Assembly: GCF_000219915.2 (NCBI RefSeq)
Contig: NC_017964.1
Coordinates: 3,596,001 to 3,660,000 of the forward strand
Direction: 5' to 3'
Length of the DNA: 64,000 bases
DNA from: Advenella kashmirensis WT001
GTDB lineage: Bacteria; Pseudomonadota; Gammaproteobacteria; Burkholderiales; Burkholderiaceae_B
Below are positions 26,184 to 34,929 of this stretch, one piece after another. Under the pieces are notes generated by a model. The model was not told the DNA's origin, ran no database searches, and saw only the letters and a list, made by a program, of their open reading frames with translations. The position numbers and the translations under genes were made by a program. Numbering within the stretch: position 1 is the first letter of the stretch; every line of letters starts with the position of its first letter.

Positions 26184-27224
26184 TCAGTTGGCCAGTTCCC
26201 TGCGAACGATGTCCGCTCCGGCACTCAACGCATTCAGCTTGCCTCTTGCAACGCTGCGAGACAATGGCGCCATGCCGCAATTGGTGCACGGATAGAGTTT
26301 ATCGGCATCCACGAACTGCAGTGCTTTTCGCAGCGTATTGGCCACTTCATCGGGTGTTTCTATGGTGTTTGTGGCCACATCAATGGCGCCCACCATCACT
26401 TTCTTACCGCGAATCAATTCGATCAGATCCATGGGAACGCGCGAGTTTTGGCATTCCAGAGAGACGATGTCGATACTGGACTTCTGCAACTTGGGAAACG
26501 CTTCTTCATACTGCCGCCACTCGGATCCCAGCGTCTTTTTCCAATCCGTATTCGCTTTGATGCCATAGCCATAGCAAATATGAACCGCGGTTTCACACTT
26601 TAGTCCTTCAATGGCTCTTTCCAGCGTCGCGACGCCCCAATCATTGACCTCATCAAAGAACACATTGAATGCGGGTTCGTCAAACTGAATGATATCGACA
26701 CCCGCAGCCTCCAGCTCTTTGGCTTCCTGATTAAGAATCTTGGCAAATTCCCAAGCCAGTTTTTCGCGACTTTGATAGTGGGCATCATACAGGGTGTCGA
26801 TCATTGTCATGGGGCCCGGTAAGGCCCATTTGATCGGCTGATTAGTCTGTTGACGCAAAAACCGGGCGTCGTCAACAAACACGGGCTTGCGCCGGGCGAC
26901 GGCACCCACAACCGTAGGCACGCTCGCATCATAGCGATCACGAATTCTAACGGTCTTGCGGTTCTCGAAATCCACCCCTTCCAGGTGTTCAATGAATGTG
27001 GTCACGAAATGCTGGCGCGTTTGTTCACCATCGCTAACGATATCAATTCCCGCGTGCTGTTGTTCCTGCAAAGACAGACGCAACGCATCTTGCTTGCCCT
27101 CGATCAATCCCTCATTCTGCAGTTTCCAGGGGGACCAGAGTTTTTCCGGTTCGGCAAGCCAGGCGGGTTTAGGCAAGCTGCCAGCCGTTGAGGTGGGTAA
27201 TAATTTTTTCACAGTAGTAGTCAT
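26184..27224 (-). CDS. mesD: Core-type cobalamin-independent methionine synthase (MesD-like)
   Basis: 346 residues, only the C-terminal catalytic half of MetE. Zinc ligands are visible in CETAVHICYGYG (His, Cys), SLECQNS (Glu) and YPCTNCGMAPL (Cys). Family knowledge: such core enzymes transfer methyl groups to homocysteine; the MesD subgroup is encoded beside a DUF1852 protein (MesX) and needs oxygen. Start at ATG 27224 (MTTTVKKLLPTST), 13 bases after the stop of the DUF1852 gene on the same strand. The longer frame back to 27359 overlaps that gene and is rejected. Confidence 0.88.
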   Translation of the reverse strand: MTTTVKKLLPTSTAGSLPKPAWLAEPEKLWSPWKLQNEGLIEGKQDALRLSLQEQQHAGIDIVSDGEQTRQHFVTTFIEHLEGVDFENRKTVRIRDRYDASVPTVVGAVARRKPVFVDDARFLRQQTNQPIKWALPGPMTMIDTLYDAHYQSREKLAWEFAKILNQEAKELEAAGVDIIQFDEPAFNVFFDEVNDWGVATLERAIEGLKCETAVHICYGYGIKANTDWKKTLGSEWRQYEEAFPKLQKSSIDIVSLECQNSRVPMDLIELIRGKKVMVGAIDVATNTIETPDEVANTLRKALQFVDADKLYPCTNCGMAPLSRSVARGKLNALSAGADIVRRELAN

Positions 27225-27237
27225 GGTGTTTGGGTTC

Positions 27238-28221
27238 TCAAAAATGGGATTGCGCGGACCATTGCTCAAGAATCGCCCGGTATGGTTTGATGAAATGCTC
27301 CTCGGCGTACCTTCCCTGCTCGGCCGCCAGCCGGCTGCGTTCCTCCCGATCATAAACAATCCGGGTTAACGAATAATCCTGGTGCTTCAGACTCGGCTGA
27401 TAAGACTTGCCTGCGGCAGAATTTGCGTTGTAAATCTCTGGCCGGTAAATTTTCTGGAAGGTGTCCATCGTGCTGATGGTGCTAATGAGCTCGAGGTCCG
27501 TATAATCACGCAGCAAATCGCCGGAAAAATAAAAAGCCAACGGCGCCGCACTATTGGCAGGCATGAAATAGCGGACCTTCATCCCCATTTTTTTGAAGTA
27601 CTCGTCAGTTAATGAATATTCATCTTGGTGGTATTCCACGCCCAACACGGGGTGCCGGTTTTCAGTACGATGATAGGTCTTGCTGCTTGACACGCTCAGG
27701 CATATAACAGGCGCTTTGGCGAAGTTATCCTTGTAAGTCTTTGAATTCACAAAGCACTTGAACAGCTTGCCATGCAAATCTCCAAAATTTTCTGGCGCGC
27801 CGAATTCGTGCTGATGCCTGGCGTATTCCGGCAGCAGCACACTAAAGTCATAATCTCGCACATAAGAAGAAAAATTGTTTCCTACAATGCCCTCAATGCA
27901 TTCGTTGGTTTTCCGGTCAACTACGCTGGTCTTTAATATTTCAATCACAGGCAGGTCGCGATCATTGCCTTGGCCTTCAAAGCGCATTTGAACTGAGATA
28001 ATGTCAAGGTTGACGCTATAGCGATCGCCAGTGGGGTTGTCCCAATGCGCCAGGGCATTAAAACGATTGTCAATCATCTTAAGGGTATTGCGCAGGTTCT
28101 CTTGCCGACTCTCGCCTCTGGCCAGATTGGCAAAGTTGGTGGTAATTCGCGTATTGTCTGAAGGACGATAGTCTTCATCAAAACAAGTGCTCTTAATGGC
28201 AAATGTAAACTCTGTACTCAT
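27238..28221 (-). CDS. mesX: DUF1852 protein, putative MesX partner of the methionine synthase
   Basis: 327 residues, no signal peptide or membrane helix. Starts MSTEFTFAIKSTCFDEDYRP and contains GNDRDLPVIEILKTSVVDRK and HRTENRHPVLGVEYHQDEYS. Proteins of this family occur almost always next to the short MetE-like enzyme, as here, and are required for its oxygen-dependent methionine synthesis; the chemical role is unclear but an oxygenase has been proposed. The histidine-rich HRTENRHP...EYHQDE region could bind a metal (inference). First gene of the run mesX-mesD-flavin reductase. Confidence 0.85.
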   Translation of the reverse strand: MSTEFTFAIKSTCFDEDYRPSDNTRITTNFANLARGESRQENLRNTLKMIDNRFNALAHWDNPTGDRYSVNLDIISVQMRFEGQGNDRDLPVIEILKTSVVDRKTNECIEGIVGNNFSSYVRDYDFSVLLPEYARHQHEFGAPENFGDLHGKLFKCFVNSKTYKDNFAKAPVICLSVSSSKTYHRTENRHPVLGVEYHQDEYSLTDEYFKKMGMKVRYFMPANSAAPLAFYFSGDLLRDYTDLELISTISTMDTFQKIYRPEIYNANSAAGKSYQPSLKHQDYSLTRIVYDREERSRLAAEQGRYAEEHFIKPYRAILEQWSAQSHF

Positions 28222-28391
28222 TATGCTGCTGCCTTAATTCCCAGAATAAAACCCACATTTATCTATTGATCGCTGCTCAAAATTTTCTTTTTCAGTTTCA
28301 GCAACATAGACATTTGTGATGCAAAGGCGGCAGTCTATATTGCATTAGTCATATTTAAAGTGAATAAAATTCATTCTTTCGCCGGCTTCGT
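28222..28391. other. AT-rich upstream region of mesX
   Basis: Intergenic sequence between mesX and the small frame at 28392. It should hold the mesX promoter. I see no riboswitch of SAM type that I can support. Confidence 0.25.
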
Positions 28392-28559
28392 TCATAGAAT
28401 GGCGAGCGCTCTACCCCACAAATAGGGATAAGGACTCACCAGACACGCTGCTTTAGATGCGATGCATGACGATGCAGCCAAGGTTTTGTCGTTGATTTCA
28501 TTAAGCAAATATAGAAATTGTTGCTCCACGGGCTTACCGGCTCCGTTACAATAGGACAT
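28392..28559 (-). CDS. Small 55-residue frame sharing a peptide with the 22.3-kb remnant
   Basis: ATG 28559 begins MSYCNGAGKPVEQQFLYLLN and continues EINDKTLAASSCIASKAACL. Residues 9-25 match KPVEQELLYRVNEINDK at 22196-22384. The second half has no resemblance, and no ribosome site is clear, so it is either a fragment or a small gene. It overlaps the region just upstream of the RIO kinase start on the opposite strand. Confidence 0.3.
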   Translation of the reverse strand: MSYCNGAGKPVEQQFLYLLNEINDKTLAASSCIASKAACLVSPYPYLWGRALAIL

Positions 28560-28640
28560 GAATTTCTTTCTGCCCTCTTCCCCGTCTGCCTTTCACCCCC
28601 GCATTCAGCACATTTGCTGCCCCCAACTATTGGCGGTCGC

Positions 28641-29495
28641 ATGAAAGTGCCCAAGCGGCTGGTGCCGTTGCTTGAAGAAGGCCTAATCGACGAAGTCCTT
28701 AGCCAGCTGATGAGCGGCAAGGAAGCCACCGTATACGTTGTGCGCAGTGGCGATGCCACACGTTGCGCAAAAGTGTACAAAGATGCCAAGCAGCGCAGCT
28801 TTCGGCAGGCCGCGTCGTACCGGGACGGCCGCAAGGTACAAAACTCCAGGCAGGCCCGCGCCATGGAAAAAGGCAGCCGCTACGGCCGCCAGATGCAGGA
28901 AGAAGTCTGGCAGAACGCCGAAGTAAACGCATTATTCCAACTGGCGAACGCCGGCGTGCGCGTGCCCCAACCCTATATTTGCACCGACGGCGTGTTGCTG
29001 ATGGAACTGGTGATGGATGCGGATGGCGATGTCGCGCCGCGCCTTAACGACGTGGATCTGACCCAGGAACGTGCCCTGCAGCTGCACGCCATGCTGCTTA
29101 ACCAGGTGGTACGCATGCTTTGTGCAGGCGTCATACACGGCGATCTGTCCGAATACAACATCCTGCTTGCCGCCGACGGCCCGGTCATTATTGATCTACC
29201 CCAGGCCGTTGACGCCGCCGCGAACACCGAAGCATGCGAGATGCTGGTGCGCGACGTAAACAACCTTGCGGCGTATTTCGGGCGCTTTGCCCCACAACTG
29301 CTGTCTGCCAGCTATGGCAAGGAAATATGGACACTTTACGAAGCGGGTGAACTGAACGTGGATGTTGAGCTGACCGGCTATGTTGAAGCTGACACCCGCC
29401 CCGTGGATATGGACAGCCTGCTGCTGGAACTGGAAGATAGTCGCCTGGAAGAAGAGGCGCGGCTGCGCCGCGAGCAACAATTGGCCAGCACCTAG
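28641..29495 (+). CDS. RIO-type serine/threonine protein kinase
   Basis: 284 residues: MKVPKRLVPLLEEGLIDEVL, phosphate loop/lysine region LMSGKEATVYVV and CAKVYKD, catalytic loop VIHGDLSEYNIL (D catalytic, N metal) and the metal-binding IIDLPQAVD. This is the bacterial RIO1-like kinase; related proteins in Pseudomonas and E. coli relatives (PA4780-like) phosphorylate unknown targets. The C-terminus is rich in glutamate and arginine. Start at ATG 28641 because family similarity begins there; an earlier in-frame codon at 28518 is unlikely. Stands alone. Confidence 0.88.
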   Translation: MKVPKRLVPLLEEGLIDEVLSQLMSGKEATVYVVRSGDATRCAKVYKDAKQRSFRQAASYRDGRKVQNSRQARAMEKGSRYGRQMQEEVWQNAEVNALFQLANAGVRVPQPYICTDGVLLMELVMDADGDVAPRLNDVDLTQERALQLHAMLLNQVVRMLCAGVIHGDLSEYNILLAADGPVIIDLPQAVDAAANTEACEMLVRDVNNLAAYFGRFAPQLLSASYGKEIWTLYEAGELNVDVELTGYVEADTRPVDMDSLLLELEDSRLEEEARLRREQQLAST

Positions 29496-29546
29496 TAAGG
29501 GCGCTGGTCAATGATACCTGCCAGGCTGCAGATGCTTGCCGCCCCG

Positions 29547-30146
29547 CTATTTGAACCTGACCAGATCCTTGAAAATCAATTTCCCCCAGGTATTGCCGCT
29601 GCCGTGAACAAGCGCGCCGCCTTCCTTAAACGGCCCCAGCGCAATCGGTGCAAAGCCAAGTTGCTCTGCCAGCGCCGCAACTGGCGGCACTGCACTTTCG
29701 TCGTCGCTTGATAAAAACACGACGCGGCTTCCGCCATTCACGCTCGGATCAGCGCCCAGAACGGCTGCAACCAAATGGTTAAAGCCCTTGACAACGCTGG
29801 CGCCGGAAAATGCCTTGGCGACAACGGTGGCCGATGGTTGCCCTTCCAGCTCGTCCTCAGGAATACCATAGGCATTTGTCGCGTCGATAATCGTCTTGCC
29901 CTGCCAGCTATTCAACTGCCTGGCCACTTCGCGATATTCCCGAAAAGGCACTGCCAGGAAGATTATGTCGGACGCGATAGCCTCCTGCAGCGTCGTGGGT
30001 ACAACGGTCGGCCCAATCGCTTGTGCCTGCTGCGTCAACGCCTCGGGCGCACGTCGGCCGGCAACGCTTACCTGGATGTTCTTTCTTGCAAACGATCTGG
30101 CAAGCGCCTGGCCTACCGAACCAAAACCAATTATTGAATAACTCAT
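29547..30146 (-). CDS. NADPH-dependent F420 reductase-like / oxidoreductase coenzyme-F420 family protein
   Basis: 199 residues: MSYSIIGFGSVGQALARSFA is an N-terminal Rossmann dinucleotide site (GxGxxG), followed by IIFLAVPFREYREVARQLNSWQGKTIIDATNAYG and KAFSGASVVKGFNHL. The family name comes from F420-dependent enzymes, but in organisms without F420 these proteins are probably NAD(P)-dependent reductases of unknown substrate, and I expect that here. Convergent with the RIO kinase gene. No operon partner is evident. Confidence 0.8.
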   Translation of the reverse strand: MSYSIIGFGSVGQALARSFARKNIQVSVAGRRAPEALTQQAQAIGPTVVPTTLQEAIASDIIFLAVPFREYREVARQLNSWQGKTIIDATNAYGIPEDELEGQPSATVVAKAFSGASVVKGFNHLVAAVLGADPSVNGGSRVVFLSSDDESAVPPVAALAEQLGFAPIALGPFKEGGALVHGSGNTWGKLIFKDLVRFK

Positions 30147-30386
30147 ATTAATTCTCCATTTCGTGGACCTTGTGATTAACCACGATCCACATTATTTGGT
30201 GACCGGTAGCTGGTACAGATATGACCGCACCCGCCTCATAATCACCGCAATTAATCCCGTCTTGTGATCGGAATTCCTATTAATCGACACAGTCCAGGTC
30301 ATCGTCTTTACGTTTACCAGGCCGGCCACACGCTTTTGGCGTGATTTTCGAGCACTATTTCTTGGCTGCACATTCGCGGCGCGACC

Positions 30387-31121
30387 TCAGATGGCCGCTG
30401 TACCACCATCCACATACAACTCCACGCCATTTACAAAGCTCGAATCGTCTGAGGCCAGAAACAGCGCGGCTGCCGCAATTTCTTCAGGCTTGCCCATCTT
30501 GCCGCGTGGAACCAGGGATTCGAAAGCGCGAATGGTTGCTTCGTCAAAAAGCTGCTCCTGAATTGGTGTAGCGATCTGCCCGGGACTGAGCACATTTACC
30601 CGGATTTTCCTGCCCTTTAGTTCGTTAAGCCATCCGCGTGCGAAAGCATGCAATGCTGCCTTGCTACCCGCATACACGCTGAAATCTGGAAACCCTTTCA
30701 CCGACGCAATGGACCCGGTCATGAAGATGGATCCGCCATCGTTAAACAGCGGCAACGCCTTCTGAACTGTAAACAGCGTGCCGCGCGTGTTCAGATCAAA
30801 GGTTTTATCAAAGTGCTGCTCCGTAACCTCGCCCAGCGGGACGGCTTCGCCCGTGCCGGCACTCGCGTACAGGACATCGATCTTGCCTTTCTCCCGCTTA
30901 ACTGTCTCAAACAAGCGGTCAAGATCGTCCAAATTGGCCGAATCCGCACGCACGCCGGTCACGTTTCGACCAATCTGCTTGACGGCTTCGTCCAATGCCT
31001 CTTGCCTTCTGCCCGTGATAAACACATAGGCGCCCTCTTCAACAAACCGCTTGGCACTGGCCAGTGCCATACCGCTAGACCCGCCCGTAACAACAGCAAC
31101 CTTGCCTTGTAGCTTTCCCAT
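30387..31121 (-). CDS. Short-chain dehydrogenase/reductase (SDR)
   Basis: 244 residues: NADP site VVTGGSSGMALASAKRF, GRRQEALDEAVKQIG, catalytic tetrad region SASVYAGSKAALHAFARGW in the form MTGSIASVKGFPDFSVYAGSK (here Y-A-G-S-K), then INVLSPGQIATPIQ and the end GVELYVDGGTAAI. Classical SDR of unknown substrate. Start at ATG 31121 (MGKLQGK); an upstream ATG lies in the operator region. It is divergent from the TetR gene at 31302, with three identical palindromes between them, so it is very probably repressed by that regulator and induced by its ligand. Confidence 0.9.
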   Translation of the reverse strand: MGKLQGKVAVVTGGSSGMALASAKRFVEEGAYVFITGRRQEALDEAVKQIGRNVTGVRADSANLDDLDRLFETVKREKGKIDVLYASAGTGEAVPLGEVTEQHFDKTFDLNTRGTLFTVQKALPLFNDGGSIFMTGSIASVKGFPDFSVYAGSKAALHAFARGWLNELKGRKIRVNVLSPGQIATPIQEQLFDEATIRAFESLVPRGKMGKPEEIAAAALFLASDDSSFVNGVELYVDGGTAAI

Positions 31122-31187
31122 AACAGTTCCTTTTGTGGCATAAAACCACGTTTCTATTCCCATTTGCACGAATGTGCTGTATCTTAT

Positions 31188-31200
31188 GGATCAGTGATCC
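31188..31200 (+). promoter_or_regulatory. TetR operator copy 1 (GGATCAGTGATCC)
   Basis: A 13-base palindrome with one-base centre in the SDR/TetR intergenic region. It is the first of three matching copies (31188, 31244, 31272). Confidence 0.7.
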
Positions 31201-31243
31201 ACATCATGAAGAAAATCATAAAATAATCATGATTGAAACATCC

Positions 31244-31256
31244 GGATCACTGATCC
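31244..31256 (+). promoter_or_regulatory. TetR operator copy 2 (GGATCACTGATCC)
   Basis: Second copy; with flanking C and G it forms a 15-base perfect palindrome apart from the centre. It lies 56 bases from copy 1 and 28 bases from copy 3 (start to start), that is, close to the same DNA face spacing expected for cooperative binding. Confidence 0.72.
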
Positions 31257-31271
31257 GTTTATTCAGAATAC

Positions 31272-31284
31272 GGATCAGCGATCC
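31272..31284 (+). promoter_or_regulatory. TetR operator copy 3 (GGATCAGCGATCC)
   Basis: Third copy with one changed half-site base, 18 bases upstream of the TetR start codon and so placed to block its own transcription or translation. Confidence 0.7.
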
Positions 31285-31301
31285 ATTTGTCAAGGAAATT
31301 T

Positions 31302-31898
31302 ATGCGAGCAGACGCAAAAAAAAATTACGACCATGTTCTTTCAGTCGCGCGGGGCGTGGTTAGCGAACATGGTGCCGATGCGTCCATGCGGGATATCGCA
31401 CGTCGTGCCGGGGTCGGGTTGGCCACCCTGCTGCGGCATTTCCCCACGCGCGAAGCCTTGTTCGACGCCTTGCTGCGCGAAAATCTGGACGCACTCACGC
31501 AAAAGGCAGTTGAACTTGAAACGTCAGCGCCCCCAGACGAAGCGCTGGTGTCGTGGTTTCGTGAAGGCGTGGCATTTGTTCTGAGCTATAGCGGCGTGGT
31601 GGCTTTGATGGCAAGCGCCCACGAGGACCCGGAGTCCGCGCTTTTCGTTTCCTGCGCCGCCGTGCACGAAGCGGGCGCGCGACTATTGCTGCGTGCCCAG
31701 GCCGAGGGGACAGCGCGCCCCGATATGCAAGGGATAGACCTGTTCGCCCTCATGTCCGCACTCGGCTGGATCGGCGACCAATCTGCATTCGCGCCACGAG
31801 GAGATTATCTTTTTGATGTTATTGCGAGTGCAATTTTGACAAAACCGTCTGGCGGCGAGTTCAAAAAGGGCAAGAAAGCCAAAAAGGCGGCGAAATAA
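31302..31898 (+). CDS. TetR-family repressor divergent to SDR
   Basis: 198 residues: HTH ASMRDIARRAGVGLATLLRH, then FPTREALFDALLRENLD, and an all-helical ligand domain; the lysine-rich tail FKKGKKAKKAAK is unusual and may add DNA affinity. Start at ATG 31302 after CAAGGA; an upstream frame start at 31287 overlaps the third operator. The family commonly represses itself and the divergent gene, which fits the three palindromes at 31188-31284. Confidence 0.9.
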   Translation: MRADAKKNYDHVLSVARGVVSEHGADASMRDIARRAGVGLATLLRHFPTREALFDALLRENLDALTQKAVELETSAPPDEALVSWFREGVAFVLSYSGVVALMASAHEDPESALFVSCAAVHEAGARLLLRAQAEGTARPDMQGIDLFALMSALGWIGDQSAFAPRGDYLFDVIASAILTKPSGGEFKKGKKAKKAAK

Positions 31899-31928
31899 AG
31901 TGCAGGCAATGGTGTCTGCACTCACTGT

Positions 31929-33448
31929 TCATTCTTCGAATGCGGAGCGCACAGCTGCCAGAATACGTTCCGCCCGGTCAGCGTTGTCCAACTGTGGATA
32001 CGCTTTTTTCAGCTTGCCAGATACCTGCCAGCCGTTCTCCTTGAGGGAGCGAATGATGCGGTTCGCGTCCTCATCCGACATTTCCAGTACATCTTTGAGT
32101 CGCTCCTGAGCGCGCTGGAAGATGACCAGCACGCGTGCCTCATCAGCCATCTCGGTGCGAATCGTATGCGCAACGACCTGAGCCGTGTATAGGACGTGTT
32201 CGGTCAAATCGGGATAGCGCCATGCAAATTGCGCGTCTTCGTAGTCATCGAAGACCAGGTTGCTCTGGGTACCATCCTCGTACACGACGAGTTCACCAAA
32301 TCGGTAGGCTGTTGCGTAGCGTTGCATAAATGGCCGTGAAAACACTTCCAGCGTACGGTCATAGCGCGCCCGAAAATCAATCGAACTCGTGATGGTGGCC
32401 GACACCGGTAGAATCACGCCATCAGGCACTGCCTTATCGCGGATCAGGGTGTCATTGATCAGGAAGCGATGGATTCGACCATTGCCATCCCGCATGGGGT
32501 GTATATACACAAAGGCGAAGGCGAGTGCTGCGGCCCGAGCCAACGGCTCGGCTCCCCGTGTTGCCAGCTCGAATGCTTTCAAGCCATCAAGCAGTTGGAG
32601 CAGTGTCTCAAATTGTGGGGCAATGTAGTGCACGATATCCTCGCGCATGGTTGCCTGCCCCACGAAAACTGGGGAGCTTCGCAGGCCCAGTCCGATGGCC
32701 TCATGGCCTAGAATGCCGGCTTGCAATGTGTGCAGGCTATCATTGCTCAGCGGATCCTCGATGTGGCCACAGTATTTTGCGATTACATGGGCAAATCGCT
32801 GGATTCTGTCAGCCTTGTCAGCTTCTTTCTCGATCAGAAAGCTCGCACGTGATTCTTTGAACGTCAGCCAGCTAGCCGTACGCATCAGGATGTCGGCGCC
32901 AAAGGTCTGGTTCAACTCGCGCAGTGCAGCATCCAGGTCAAATTGCAGCGCTTCCTGCACGGCCTTAGTACGGCGGACCAGAGGACAGAACGCCGGCACA
33001 CCGGGAAGGTTATCGTTGATACGCCAGCGCCGTATCCGCAATGGCTTAACGCGGGTCAAGTACTGCTGTGTTGAAATGGCATCGACGTAGCCACCATTGC
33101 TAACATCTGGCACATCGAGATGGCGCCCGGTCAGCCACTCATAGAGAAATCCGGTGCGGCGGGCATATTGGCCGAAAGGGCTCGCCGGCTCCAGGCTTCG
33201 ATCGGCTCTGGCCCAGTCACCGCAAACAGACGTGCGAAAAACTCAAGGTGAATATCTTCGTACTTGAGTCCAAACTCGAAATGTCCCGCGAAGTCGTCCG
33301 TCGGCTGATAGCTGGCGGGGTACTTGTTTGTGACAAATTCGTTGCTCTCTCGACTCACTCGCGTAGTACCAATCACCGATTCGACGCGCAGGGGTTGTGC
33401 AAGTGCGATACCGTAGCGGTCAGCGAGTGCCTTGAAGCCTACCTGCAT
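31929..33448 (-). pseudogene. Fic-family protein (AMP-transferase fold), one frameshift
   Basis: The core motif HPMRDGNGRIHR (HPFxxGNGRxxR family) is intact in the larger frame (31929-33113), preceded by FVYI. The N-terminal piece (33131-33448) begins MQVGFKALADRYGIALAQPL. The two join if one base is added near 33183-33190, giving ASPFGQYARRTGFLYEWLTG. I do not see a clear inhibitory helix motif; the C-terminal ~130 residues may hold a winged helix. Full length about 505 residues. Fic proteins transfer AMP or other groups to target proteins; target unknown. Confidence 0.82.
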
Positions 33449-33629
33449 CGTAAAATTCCCTAATCAGAACACAAAATTGATACCAGAAAGGGAATGATAC
33501 GTGAAAACGATAATTTTGTGGATGCAAAAACGCTAATTCCAACTTGAATTTGCTATCAAAATAGTAATTTACGACGAAAAAGATAAAAATATACCGAAAA
33601 TGTGAATTTCGGTACAGTACTGGTAACGG
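33449..33629. other. AT-rich region upstream of Fic gene
   Basis: Contains an inverted repeat ACCGAAA / TTTCGGT around 33594-33613, close to the Fic start and a possible operator. No gene seen. Confidence 0.3.
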
Positions 33630-33670
33630 CCGCCGCGAGGCGGTTCGATTCGGGCACCGGGCACCGAATC
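33630..33670 (+). repeat. Tandem hairpin element resembling the scar at 22.5 kb
   Basis: CCGCC-GCGA-GGCGG (33630-33643) followed by GATTCGG (33647-33653) and CCGAATC (33664-33670), a perfect seven-base stem. Upstream, TTCGGTACAGT matches TTCCGGTACAGT before the first copy, and both copies then contain the same CCGCC(GNNA)GGCGG hairpin and a TTCGA. It may be a second tRNA-like scar, or both may be members of an intergenic repeat family that folds into two hairpins. It sits between two minus-strand genes and could end transcription. Confidence 0.4.
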
Positions 33671-33761
33671 AGGATCAGCAATAAACAGCGTTGGCGGGCA
33701 TATTGATCTTCACCCGCCCACGAACGCAAGATTAACCTTGAGCGATCAGCTGCTGGCCAGC

Positions 33762-34568
33762 TCAGTTGCCCATCGCAACGACATCTGCAGGCAAATCGGT
33801 CTGGTGATATTTTTTATAAATCGCATTTAACTTGCCATTCTTCAGGTTCGCGCGCACCAGTTCATTCATTTTTTCCTTGATTTCCGGGTTGTTTTTAGCA
33901 ACACCAATGGCCAGTTTGGCGCTGGACATCACGATTCGGATATCCATTGCTTTAGCCGGATATTTTTTATTCAATGCGCCGATGATTGATGGTGCAGTGG
34001 CAAAAATACTGCTTTGTCCACTGGTAATGGCGGTAATGGCCGTTGCATCATTTTCAAAACGAACAATATTGGTGCCGGGTGGCGCCTGCTTCGTTAACTG
34101 TTGGTCATTGGTCGTGCCTCTGGCAGTCACAACGGTTTTACCAACCAGGTCTTTCATCTCTTTAATGGGCGAATCCTTGGCTACGGCAACGACCGCTTTG
34201 TTGTCTGCATAGGGAATAGAAAAATCAACCACTTTGGCGCGTTCTGGCGTGATCGACAGACTTGAAATGACCACATCTGCCTTATTGGTCAACAAGAACG
34301 GAATGCGATTGGCCTGTGTTGTTGGCACCACCTGAAGTTTTACGCCCAGACTGTCCGCAATCAATTGCGCAGTTTCTACGTCTGAACCAATCGCTGTTAC
34401 CTTGTCATCTGTCATGCCGTAAGGTGGCGCATTCAAATCAATCGCCACGCGCAATACTTTTTGCTCCATGACTTGCGCTAACGTATTCGCATTGGCTGCC
34501 GATAGCCCGCCTCCCATCGCCCCGACCAAGGTAAAAAGTGCAAATACGGATTTAAGTCGAAATTTCAT
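33762..34568 (-). CDS. Periplasmic amino-acid-binding protein (ABC transporter family 3)
   Basis: 268 residues: signal peptide MKFRLKSVFALFTLVGAMGG to ANA, then VLRVAIDLNAPPYGMTDDKV, GSDVETAQLIADSLGVKLQ, ADVVISSLSITPERAKVVDF and FSIPYADNKAVVAV, the full family 3 pattern. It binds polar amino acids or related compounds. No permease or ATPase gene lies beside it, so it depends on a transporter elsewhere or is an orphan. Preceded by a gene-free region. Confidence 0.9.
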   Translation of the reverse strand: MKFRLKSVFALFTLVGAMGGGLSAANANTLAQVMEQKVLRVAIDLNAPPYGMTDDKVTAIGSDVETAQLIADSLGVKLQVVPTTQANRIPFLLTNKADVVISSLSITPERAKVVDFSIPYADNKAVVAVAKDSPIKEMKDLVGKTVVTARGTTNDQQLTKQAPPGTNIVRFENDATAITAITSGQSSIFATAPSIIGALNKKYPAKAMDIRIVMSSAKLAIGVAKNNPEIKEKMNELVRANLKNGKLNAIYKKYHQTDLPADVVAMGN

Positions 34569-34929
34569 AAAATGTCTCCATGCATCATATATTCATTATT
34601 GGTATAAGGAAAAAACCACGACTGCTATAAGCGCTACAAGCTTATCATCATTTTTCCTGATGCGTTTTGCGACCGTTCAATTTGAAATCAACGGCCTGTT
34701 CGGCGCCGGCCTCGTCAATTCAAGCATCGACCGCTACATATAGCATTTTGACGCAACAGTCGCTCAGCAACCGCACTAGAGCTAGCCTTTTTCGTTTTGA
34801 CCCTTTCCGCCCGTGACAGGCTAGCCATCCCATCCCGGACAAATGTCACATCATCCGCTGCGAATACATCCTCCGGAGACGCATCGGACGCCCCCGGAGG
34901 TTCAGACTGCTCGTATCGCCAACTATTAA
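34569..34929. other. Gene-free region between binding protein and copper receptor
   Basis: Between two minus-strand genes. A minus-strand open stretch directly after the receptor stop (reading MASLSRAERVKTKKASSSAV near its end) has no clear start and no family I know. It may be the eroded end of a further gene. Confidence 0.3.

Noticed and set aside
27225..27359. Longer N-terminus for the MesD-like protein
   Set aside because: It would overlap the DUF1852 gene and adds residues without family similarity.
22464..33670. Mobile island bounded by the two hairpin or tRNA-like elements
   Set aside because: No integrase or mobility gene inside and the content is mostly ordinary metabolic genes; kept only as a testable possibility.
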